NCBI GenBank assembly: GCA_003695505.1
Contig: RFIY01000336.1
Span: forward strand, 1-5,087
Length of the DNA stretch: 5,087 bases
Origin: J088 sp003695505 [NCBI: Candidatus Dadabacteria bacterium]
GTDB lineage: Bacteria; J088
Reading direction: 5' to 3'
The stretch's first letter is position 1; every line of letters starts with the position of its first letter. Below, piece after piece: positions 1-5,087 of the stretch. The translations under genes and the position numbers were made by a program. Under the pieces are notes generated by a model. That model did not search any database. It saw nothing but the letters and a program-made list of their open reading frames with translations, and was not told the DNA's origin.

Positions 1-318
1 CTGACGCCCGAACAGCATGAGCTTGGCCTTGAACTGGCCGAAACGCTGCTGATGGACATGGCGCCCGCAAAGCGCCGCAAGCTGACGCTGTTTTTTGTCG
101 TCATCAATATGCTGGCGCTGCTCCGCTTCGGGCGCACTACCACCAGCCTGCCGACTGAACAGCGCGCACGCTTGTGCCGCTTCCTGTTCGACAATCCCGT
201 TGGCCTGCTGCGCAAGGGCTTCTGGGGAGTCAACACGCTCGCTCGTCTGAGCGTCTACGGACAGCCCGAGCTGGCGCCGCATTTCGGCTACCTGATCCGC
301 GAGAATCCGGATGACTGA
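1..318 (+). CDS. Small helical protein, probable partner of the downstream GMC oxidoreductase (5' end missing)
   Basis: The reading frame is open from the first base of the window to a TGA at 316-318. The visible 105 residues are therefore the C-terminal part of a gene that starts to the left, and the internal ATG at 52 need not be the true start. The protein has no recognisable catalytic motif. It is mostly amphipathic helix, with a hydrophobic stretch near FFVVINMLALL and a C-terminal block around LARLSVYGQPELAPHFGY. That pattern resembles the small helical proteins encoded beside GMC flavoenzymes, such as the gluconate 2-dehydrogenase subunit 3 type, where a Tyr-Gly-x-Pro segment precedes a Gly-Tyr. 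The stop codon lies inside the next gene (8-bp overlap), which implies co-translation and supports a physical or functional partnership. The gene is clearly real. The family assignment is inference from weak similarity and context. Confidence 0.6.
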   Translation: MTPEQHELGLELAETLLMDMAPAKRRKLTLFFVVINMLALLRFGRTTTSLPTEQRARLCRFLFDNPVGLLRKGFWGVNTLARLSVYGQPELAPHFGYLIRENPDD

Positions 319-1813
319 GCATCACCTCGACTACGACGTCGTCATCATCGGCTCGGGCGCTGGCGGCGGCACGGTTGCCCGCGAGCTCGCCGACCTGGCC
401 GAGCAGGGGCTGCGCGTTGCGCTGCTCGACGCGGGCGGTCGCTTCCGCAAGCGCGACAATACGCGCCGTGAATTCGAAATGGCGCGCAAGTACTACGTCG
501 ACAATGGCGGCTTCCAGACTGCCAGCCAGGACATGACGCTGGCGTTTTGCGAAGCCGTCGGCGGCAGCACCAACGTCTACACCGGCGTCACCTTTCGTCC
601 ACCGGAACGGGTGTTGCAGAAATGGAATGTCCCAACGCTCGACCTGGATGATCTCGAGCCTCGCCTGGAAAAGTTCGAGCAGGAAAACAACGTCCACCTG
701 CAACCGCCCGAGAATATCAACCGCAACAATCAGCTCTTCCGCGAAGGCTGCGAGCGGCTCGGCTGGGAGATTGGACAGTTCCCATTGAATATCCGCGACT
801 GCGCCGGACTGAACACCTGCAATATCGGCTGTGCCCGCTTCGCCAAGCAGGGGACCGCCCAGGTACAGATCCCGTATGCCGAACAACGTGGCGTCGAAGT
901 CATTCCGTTCTGCCGCGTCGACCGGATTTCCCCGGGCCGGGTCGAAGCAAAGATCCGCGAACCGGAACACGGGCTGCCACCGGCGCACTACCCCGCCGGA
1001 GACTATATCATTACCGCACGCAAAATCGTTGTCGCCGCCGGCACGCTCGGCACGACACCACTGCTGATGCGTTCCTTCGGCAAGAAGGCCTGGCCAGAGC
1101 TGGGTCGCTGGTTTACCTGTCATCCGGCACTCACACTGGTCGCCGAACACGACGAGCAGGTCCTTGGCTCGCAAGGCCACCCGAAAAGCTATTACTGCGA
1201 TACGTTCGTGGAATCGGATCACTTCCTGCTGGAAACGTGCTTCTATTTTCCTTTCGTCACATCCAAGAATCTGGTCGGCTTCGGCCCGGAGGTTGACGAA
1301 CTGATGGGACGCATGGATCACCAGCAGCAGATCCTGGTCCTGGTGCTTGACAAGGCAAAACGCGAGAATCGCGTCACGATCGATCGTGCCGGGAATCCGG
1401 TCGTGCATTACGACATCGACGCTTCGATCCGCGACGCAATGATCGCGTCGATCCGCGCGGCCGGGCGGCTGTTCTTCGCATCTGGCGCCACGCGCGCCCA
1501 CCTGCCGGCAACCGGACGGTTTTTCACCTGGGCCAACGAAGTGGACCAGCTCGACGATCTCGTTCGCCCGGAACGGTTCCGCACCGGGCAGGTCGCGATC
1601 TCTGCGGCTCACCTGATGGGTGGATGCCGGATGGGTACCGACCCCGCCAGCTCGGTCACCGACCCGTGGGGGCGGCTGCATGGTCTCGACGGCATCTATG
1701 TAGCTGATGCCAGCCTGTTCCCCGACTCGGCGGAAGTCAATCCATACCTGACGATCATGGCGCTGGCCAGCCGCGTCGCCGATGCCATCCGAGAGGATCT
1801 CGGCGCAGCCTGA
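311..1813 (+). CDS. GMC-family FAD-dependent oxidoreductase
   Basis: This 500-residue protein is a complete glucose-methanol-choline (GMC) flavoenzyme, a family that oxidises alcohols or sugars using FAD. The N-terminal Rossmann dinucleotide motif is GSGAGG (residues 14-19) after a hydrophobic strand, with Asp40 at the usual ribose-binding acidic position. GGSTN (84-88) matches the second FAD-contacting motif of the family. Near the C-terminus, HLMGGCRMG supplies the presumed catalytic His434, and NPYLT supplies Asn477. Their spacing of 43 residues is typical of the His/Asn or His/His active-site pair. A cysteine-rich segment (Cys164, Cys170, Cys174, followed by AKQG) recalls long-chain alcohol oxidase/dehydrogenase-like members. 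No signal peptide or transmembrane segment is visible, so it is probably cytoplasmic. The start at 311 places the Rossmann strand about nine residues in, as usual. The substrate cannot be told from sequence. The overlapping upstream gene is the likely partner. Confidence 0.92.
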   Translation: MTEHHLDYDVVIIGSGAGGGTVARELADLAEQGLRVALLDAGGRFRKRDNTRREFEMARKYYVDNGGFQTASQDMTLAFCEAVGGSTNVYTGVTFRPPERVLQKWNVPTLDLDDLEPRLEKFEQENNVHLQPPENINRNNQLFREGCERLGWEIGQFPLNIRDCAGLNTCNIGCARFAKQGTAQVQIPYAEQRGVEVIPFCRVDRISPGRVEAKIREPEHGLPPAHYPAGDYIITARKIVVAAGTLGTTPLLMRSFGKKAWPELGRWFTCHPALTLVAEHDEQVLGSQGHPKSYYCDTFVESDHFLLETCFYFPFVTSKNLVGFGPEVDELMGRMDHQQQILVLVLDKAKRENRVTIDRAGNPVVHYDIDASIRDAMIASIRAAGRLFFASGATRAHLPATGRFFTWANEVDQLDDLVRPERFRTGQVAISAAHLMGGCRMGTDPASSVTDPWGRLHGLDGIYVADASLFPDSAEVNPYLTIMALASRVADAIREDLGAA

Positions 1814-1838
1814 TTCCTACTTCGAGCACACGCACCGC

Positions 1839-1867
1839 TTGCCGATTCTGCCGATTTATGATTAAAT
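1839..1867 (+). promoter_or_regulatory. Weak candidate promoter for the rplS operon
   Basis: A TTGCCG hexamer (1839-1844, resembling TTGACA) lies 17 bp before TTAAAT (1862-1867) in the only AT-rich island of the gap. An overlapping TATGAT (1857-1862) is a better -10 match but has no good -35 at normal spacing. Transcription would start about 80 bases before the rplS ATG, leaving a leader with two GCCGAT copies. The hexamers are imperfect and the organism's promoter consensus is unknown, so this is a pointer only. Confidence 0.2.
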
Positions 1868-1887
1868 CTATCGGATCGGCACTTTTT
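1841..1887 (+). terminator. Imperfect hairpin plus T-run after the oxidoreductase gene
   Basis: GCCGAT at 1841-1846 is the exact inverse complement of ATCGGC at 1875-1880. Inside it, GATTTA (1853-1858) pairs with TAAATC (1863-1868) around a TGAT loop, and CC (1851-1852) can pair with GG (1873-1874) across small bulges. Five T residues follow at 1883-1887, two bases after the stem. This is the layout of an intrinsic terminator, 27 bp after the oxidoreductase stop codon and ahead of rplS. Against it are the bulged, partly AU-rich stem and the short T-run. The same bases overlap a candidate promoter, so an operator role is an alternative. Confidence 0.4.
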
Positions 1888-1917
1888 GGCAGCCAATCGC
1901 CGATTCGCGCGCCGATC
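1841..1917 (+). repeat. Cluster of GCCGAT hexamers upstream of rplS
   Basis: GCCGAT occurs at 1841, 1850, 1899 and 1911 on the + strand, and its inverse complement ATCGGC occurs at 1875, giving five copies in 77 bp. The first, second and third copies extend to GCCGATT. Two copies are spaced 9 bp apart and two others 12 bp apart. The cluster could be regulatory protein-binding sites or RNA structure in the rplS leader. It could also be coincidence in GC-rich DNA, since the hexamer is a common word at this composition. Confidence 0.4.
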
Positions 1918-1941
1918 TTGCCCATACAAACCGTCAACTTC

Positions 1942-1947
1942 GTGAGG
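1942..1947 (+). promoter_or_regulatory. Ribosome binding site of rplS
   Basis: GTGAGG, containing a GAGG core at 1944-1947, ends 8 bases before the ATG at 1956. This is normal Shine-Dalgarno spacing and supports that ATG as the L19 start. Confidence 0.65.
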
Positions 1948-1955
1948 CCGACGCC

Positions 1956-2339
1956 ATGGCAAACACTGAACTGCTGCGACGTGTTACCGAAGCGCAACTG
2001 AAATCCGACCGCCCCGACATCGAACCGGGCGACACCGTGCGTGTGCACTACCGCATCGAAGAGGGCGGCAAGACGCGCGTTCAGGTGTTTGAAGGCGTCG
2101 TCATCGCGATTCGTGGCGGCGGCATCGACCGTACATTCACGGTCCGCAAGGACTCGTTCGGCATCGGTGTCGAGCGGATTTTCCCTTACCACAGCCCGCA
2201 CATCGAGCAGATCGAAATCAGCCAGCGGGCGAAGGTTCGCCGGGCCAAGCTATACTATCTGCGCGAACTGCGCGGGCGGGCTGCACGCCTCAAGCCACGC
2301 GACCGCTTTCACAGCACGAAGAAAACCGCAAAGGGGTAA
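1956..2339 (+). CDS. rplS: Large ribosomal subunit protein bL19
   Basis: This 127-residue protein is ribosomal protein L19 (bL19), which sits at the 30S-50S interface of the ribosome. Recognisable family segments in order are the N-terminal helix [10 protein letters not shown], the strand [10 protein letters not shown], the core [22 protein letters not shown] (residues about 46-67), then [11 protein letters not shown] and the basic C-terminal [20 protein letters not shown]. Its length slightly exceeds the usual 113-120 because of a basic tail rich in Lys and Arg. A GAGG Shine-Dalgarno precedes the ATG. In many bacteria rplS closes an rpsP-rimM-trmD-rplS operon. Here it instead follows a metabolic gene after a 142-bp gap and heads an operon with an ATPase gene, rnhB and yraN. 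Identification is secure from sequence. Confidence 0.98.
   Translation: MANTELLRRVTEAQLKSDRPDIEPGDTVRVHYRIEEGGKTRVQVFEGVVIAIRGGGIDRTFTVRKDSFGIGVERIFPYHSPHIEQIEISQRAKVRRAKLYYLRELRGRAARLKPRDRFHSTKKTAKG
2331..2336 (+). promoter_or_regulatory. Ribosome binding site of the ATPase gene, inside the end of rplS
   Basis: AAGGGG lies directly before the rplS stop codon (2337-2339) and ends 9 bases before the ATG at 2346. The site is thus part of the last L19 codons. Ribosomes finishing L19 will occupy or expose it, which suggests translational coupling and fixes the start of the next gene. Confidence 0.6.
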
Positions 2340-2345
2340 CCATCG

Positions 2346-4184
2346 ATGCAGTATGTGGAGCTTTTGATCCAGGGGGTCAGACGCTTCACGCAATCGCATC
2401 GATTGACGCTTGCCGGTAAACGCGTGTGGCTTGCCGGTGGACTCGACCGTGGACGCACGACGGTCGCGACGCTGTTACGCGCGGCATTCGATCCCGACTA
2501 CTTCGAGGCGGTGCGCGAGAGCCTGATCCCGTGGCAGCCGACCCAGGACGCCTCACGCTTCGCGCTGATCTTCCAGCACGACAACCAGACGTGGCGCATT
2601 GCCTGCGATGCCCGCAGCGGCGGAACCGTTCTGGCGGAGCGCCAGGGGGATCAATTCGTCCCCGTTGCGCAGGGTGGCTTCGATGTCCTCGATGCCTGCA
2701 CGGATCGCTTCGACTTTCCGGCGCCGGGCGACTGGGCGCAGTTGTACTTCTGGACGGATGCGGCCGCGCCGCTGATCGCCGCGGAAGACGATCTCGGACT
2801 GAATACCGATATCGATCCGGAACAGCTCCAGGAGCGCCTGATGGAGCTCCAGACCGAACGTCAGTTGCTTGATGGCATGGGCAACGCCCAGTTTCAACTC
2901 GACGACCTCGAAAACGAGCTCTGGTCCCTCGAGGAAGAAGAAAAGCGCATCGAAGCCATCTTCGCCGAACTCCAAAATGTTGAAGCAGAAATCGAAAAGA
3001 CAGCCGCGCTCGAGAACCTCGATGACAATCTGATTCGCCGCGCAAAGGAGCAGTCGCGGATCGAACGGCAGGAGGAGGAGCAGCGCATCACGCTGGAGCA
3101 GGCCGTGGACGCGGCAAAAGAGGCGCTGGCCGCCGCCGAAGCACGTCCCATGTGGCACCACGACAAACTCTTTCTCGGGATCGCCGGCGGCACCCTCGCC
3201 GGATTCGTCGTCCCGGTCGTGCTCAAGATCTATCCGCTCAGTCTGGTCGGCTTTGCCGGCGCGCTCGGCGGCATTCCCTGGATTCTGCTGCAGTACCGCA
3301 AACACGAACAACATGTCGAACAGCTCAGACAAGGACTCAGCGATGCCGAGTCCGCACTCGAAACGTTCAGCTCAACGTGTGAACGTGAGCGTCGTGAGCT
3401 CGATGAGCTGGTTGGCAGTCTTGGCATTCTAGACGCCAAAGAGATCCCGAAGCGCGTCGAGGCCCGCAGCGGACTGCTGCGCAAGCGCGACGAGCTCAGG
3501 CAGCGCATTGCCGATGAAGGACTGTCCGAGAAGCGCGAAACCATCCGGCAGCAGGCCGAGACGTTGCGCAGTCGGGTCGAACGACTGAACGCGCAACTGC
3601 AGGACGCCGGCACCGGCCAGCGCGACGTCACGCAGATCGATGCGGAAATCGCGCAGATTGAGCGGGCACTGGCGGGTAAGCCCTCCGGTGGCGCCTCCGC
3701 CGCCGTGGCCGCGACAGGGGCGTCACCAGCGCAGACTCCGGAAGCCCGGATCGCCGCGATGCTGACGTCTGCGGCGAACATCGCAAGGCGCGAGTCCACC
3801 GATCTTGCCGGCGTCGTCAATCCGATCCTGACGAAAGTCGTCAACGCCGTCTTCGAGAATCGCTTTCGATCCGTCGAACTGGCTCCCGACGGCACAGCAA
3901 CCTGGATTCCGGCCTCAGGCGTCGAGCCGCTTCCGGAGCGCGCAATCGACCGCAGCCTCGCGCTCGTCACGGCGGCAGCCGCACAGATCGTTCTTGCGAA
4001 GGCGTGCGCGCAGGTACGGAGCTTTCCGCTCGTCTGGGACGAACCGTTTTCGGATCTCGACGACGCACTCCTGTCTCGACTCGGCCAGGTCAGCCATCGG
4101 GCGCTTGGCGACCTGCAACTGATCGCGCTCTCGGGCCGCAAGGCGTTGGGCAGCGCGCTGGGTCCGGCGCAACAATTGCCATGA
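2346..4184 (+). CDS. Rad50/SMC/YhaN-like coiled-coil ATPase with central hydrophobic hairpin and altered nucleotide-binding motifs
   Basis: This 612-residue protein has the split-head layout of the SMC/Rad50/YhaN group. An N-terminal lobe has a P-loop-like GGLDRGRTT (residues 31-39) followed by a beta-rich segment. A long coiled coil (about 159-266) comes next, then two hydrophobic segments (about 275-293 and 298-316) turning at a Tyr-Pro. A second coiled coil (about 317-441), a Gly/Ala/Pro/Thr-rich linker (about 445-468) and a C-terminal lobe complete it. The C-terminal lobe holds a clear Walker B and D-loop, LVWDEPFSDLDD, with Asp565 and Glu566. A membrane-like hairpin at the coil apex also occurs in YhaN-type proteins (COG4717). 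Oddities are that the Walker A lysine is Arg37, no LSGGQ-type signature is visible near 529-553, and the switch histidine is missing (LSGRK at 595-599). It sits 6 bp after rplS and overlaps rnhB by 4 bp. Architecture is confident. Function, membrane attachment and ATPase activity are not established. Confidence 0.8.
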   Translation: MQYVELLIQGVRRFTQSHRLTLAGKRVWLAGGLDRGRTTVATLLRAAFDPDYFEAVRESLIPWQPTQDASRFALIFQHDNQTWRIACDARSGGTVLAERQGDQFVPVAQGGFDVLDACTDRFDFPAPGDWAQLYFWTDAAAPLIAAEDDLGLNTDIDPEQLQERLMELQTERQLLDGMGNAQFQLDDLENELWSLEEEEKRIEAIFAELQNVEAEIEKTAALENLDDNLIRRAKEQSRIERQEEEQRITLEQAVDAAKEALAAAEARPMWHHDKLFLGIAGGTLAGFVVPVVLKIYPLSLVGFAGALGGIPWILLQYRKHEQHVEQLRQGLSDAESALETFSSTCERERRELDELVGSLGILDAKEIPKRVEARSGLLRKRDELRQRIADEGLSEKRETIRQQAETLRSRVERLNAQLQDAGTGQRDVTQIDAEIAQIERALAGKPSGGASAAVAATGASPAQTPEARIAAMLTSAANIARRESTDLAGVVNPILTKVVNAVFENRFRSVELAPDGTATWIPASGVEPLPERAIDRSLALVTAAAAQIVLAKACAQVRSFPLVWDEPFSDLDDALLSRLGQVSHRALGDLQLIALSGRKALGSALGPAQQLP

Positions 4185-4762
4185 ATATCGACCCGCGGTG
4201 GGCTGGTACCGATGAGGTCGGGCGCGGCTGCCTGGCCGGCCCTGTCGTTGCCGCCGCCGTCGTCTTTCGACGCGAACCGAACGATATCGCGCAGTACCGC
4301 GATTCCAAGAAATTGTCGGCGGCGCGGCGCCAACAAATCGCCGCATCGATCGTGCGCAACGAGCAGATCGAATGGGCCATCGCCTGGCGCGACCCCGAAG
4401 CCATCGACGCAACGAACATCCTGCGCGCGAGCCTCGCGGCAATGGCGGACGCCGTCGCACGGCTTTCACCGCCACCGGACGGCGTCTATGTCGACGGGCA
4501 TCAGATGATCCCAACGTCGCTGCCGCAACAGACTGTGATTGGCGGCGACGACCGCGTACCGCAAATTGCGGCAGCCAGCATTCTCGCGAAGGTATTCCGC
4601 GACCGCTGGATGGCCGCGCTCGCCAGCACCTGCCCGGGCTACGGCTGGGAGCGCAACGCGGGCTACGGAACGCCGGAGCACATGGAGGCGCTGGCGAGAC
4701 TTGGTCCGACCCCGCACCATCGCAAGAGTTTTGCCCCCGTACGCCAGATGAGGTTGTTCTGA
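4181..4762 (+). CDS. rnhB: Ribonuclease HII
   Basis: The 193-residue product is RNase HII, which cuts the RNA strand of RNA-DNA hybrids and incises at single ribonucleotides embedded in DNA, acting in the cytoplasm with Mg2+ or Mn2+. The N-terminal GTDEVGRGCLAGPVV gives catalytic Asp11 and Glu12 and the substrate-reading Gly14-Arg15-Gly16. YVDG supplies Asp105, and GDDRVPQIAAASILAKVFRD supplies Asp123 and the conserved helix. The C-terminal GYGT (Tyr162) and HHRKSFAPVR are also family hallmarks. Length is typical and all key residues are present. I chose the ATG at 4181 because it puts the DEVGRG motif about ten residues in and overlaps the ATPase stop as ATGA. The frame extends further upstream, but that part lies within the ATPase gene and has no RNase HII similarity. 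No good Shine-Dalgarno is visible, consistent with translational coupling. Confidence 0.97.
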   Translation: MNIDPRWAGTDEVGRGCLAGPVVAAAVVFRREPNDIAQYRDSKKLSAARRQQIAASIVRNEQIEWAIAWRDPEAIDATNILRASLAAMADAVARLSPPPDGVYVDGHQMIPTSLPQQTVIGGDDRVPQIAAASILAKVFRDRWMAALASTCPGYGWERNAGYGTPEHMEALARLGPTPHHRKSFAPVRQMRLF

Positions 4763-5087
4763 TGCCTTCTGATCGACAGAAATCCGGCTCGGTCGCCGAA
4801 CAGCGCGCAGCAGACTTCCTGAAGAACCTTGGTTTCCAGATCGTCCGGCGCAATTACCGGTCGCGTTTCGGCGAAATCGACCTGATTGCCGTCCGGCGCG
4901 ACCTGATGTGTTTCGTCGAAGTCAAGGCACGCAGCGATGGCCGTTTCGGCAGTGGCGCGGAAGCGGTGACCCGCGACAAACAGCGAAAGTTGATCCGAAC
5001 CGCGCAGATGTACATCACACTGGAACGCAAACATCGCTTTCGCACCCGTTTCGATGTCATCGAGGTCGATCTTTCGGACGATGCGGC
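4762..5087 (+). CDS. yraN: YraN/UPF0102 family nuclease-fold protein (3' end missing)
   Basis: This frame begins at an ATG overlapping the rnhB stop by one base (TGATG) and stays open to the window edge, giving 108 residues with no stop. It matches the UPF0102/YraN family, which is usually about 115-130 residues, so little is missing. Visible landmarks are the N-terminal helix GSVAEQRAADFL with Glu13, then RNYRSRFGEIDLI with Glu38 and Asp40, then FVEVKAR with Glu53 and Lys55, then FGSGAEAV, and finally RFDVIEVD. The Asp...Glu-x-Lys set is the core of a PD-(D/E)XK (Holliday-junction-resolvase-like) nuclease fold. The family's cellular substrate is not firmly established. Adjacency to rnhB is a common arrangement and fits a role in nucleic-acid maintenance. 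Family identity is secure, while activity is inference. Confidence 0.93.
   Translation, partial: MPSDRQKSGSVAEQRAADFLKNLGFQIVRRNYRSRFGEIDLIAVRRDLMCFVEVKARSDGRFGSGAEAVTRDKQRKLIRTAQMYITLERKHRFRTRFDVIEVDLSDDA

Noticed and set aside
230-1681. A 483-codon open frame on the - strand opposite the GMC oxidoreductase gene.
   Set aside because: GC-rich codon bias in a real gene leaves the opposite strand free of stops. The translation has no recognisable motif, while the + strand frame has all the GMC signatures.
1886-1891. TTGGCA as a -35 box for rplS.
   Set aside because: It matches five of six consensus bases, but no acceptable -10 hexamer lies 15-19 bp downstream.
1755-2201. A - strand open frame spanning the intergenic gap and the start of rplS.
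   Set aside because: It runs opposite secure L19 coding sequence and the oxidoreductase end, and its product has no recognisable domain.
2553-3332. A 259-codon - strand open frame opposite the coiled-coil region.
   Set aside because: Its Leu/Phe-rich runs are the complement of Glu/Lys/Gln-rich coiled-coil codons, so it is a mirror artefact rather than a membrane protein.
3678-3750. A Gly/Ala/Pro-rich stretch that might signal a frameshift or a fusion point in the ATPase gene.
   Set aside because: The frame stays open, and a flexible linker between the second coil and the C-terminal lobe is ordinary for such proteins.
4004-4180. A 59-codon upstream extension of rnhB from an earlier ATG.
   Set aside because: It would be encoded wholly within the ATPase gene in another frame, shows no RNase HII similarity, and makes the protein far longer than the family norm. 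The ATG at 4181 fits family length and the ATGA overlap.
3230-4336. A 368-codon - strand open frame across the ATPase and rnhB genes.
   Set aside because: It crosses a gene junction, is Ser/Arg/Ala-rich low-information sequence, and lies opposite two well-supported genes.
3915-4853. A 312-codon - strand open frame over the end of the ATPase gene, rnhB and the start of yraN.
   Set aside because: It is Arg-rich with no family resemblance, and it is covered by three consecutive + strand genes with strong motifs.

Overview
The window is a compact, GC-rich bacterial segment in which every supported gene lies on the + strand. It holds two units separated by one 142-bp intergenic gap (1814-1955). 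The left unit is the 3' end of a small helical protein gene (1-318, cut by the window edge), overlapped by a complete GMC-family flavoprotein oxidoreductase (311-1813). The right unit is rplS (ribosomal protein L19), then a 612-residue Rad50/SMC/YhaN-like coiled-coil ATPase with a hydrophobic hairpin in its middle, then rnhB (RNase HII), then the start of a YraN/UPF0102 nuclease-fold gene that runs off the right edge.

The right unit looks like one operon. rplS and the ATPase gene are 6 bp apart, with the Shine-Dalgarno sequence of the second inside the end of the first. The ATPase gene and rnhB overlap by 4 bp (ATGA), and rnhB and yraN overlap by 1 bp (TGATG). RNase HII removes ribonucleotides and RNA primers from DNA. 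YraN has a PD-(D/E)XK-type nuclease core and commonly neighbours rnhB. The inserted ATPase belongs to a superfamily that acts on DNA ends and chromosomes, so the genes after rplS form a loose nucleic-acid-maintenance group. The left unit is metabolic: a redox enzyme with no signal peptide, plus a probable small partner protein.

The gap contains an imperfect 40-nt inverted repeat followed by a T-run, which may terminate the oxidoreductase unit. It also contains several GCCGAT copies and an AT-rich island that could be part of the rplS promoter.

Taxonomy is uncertain. An rplS-rnhB-yraN order with rplS away from rpsP-rimM-trmD argues against a typical enterobacterial arrangement. Together with the L19 N-terminus and high GC, it recalls Chloroflexota (Thermomicrobia-like), but this is an impression from memory and not a tested placement.

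The most interesting item is the ATPase. Its Walker A lysine is replaced by arginine, the LSGGQ-type signature and switch histidine are not recognisable, yet the Walker B/D-loop is excellent. I see no CRISPR array, tRNA, rRNA, insertion sequence or attachment site.
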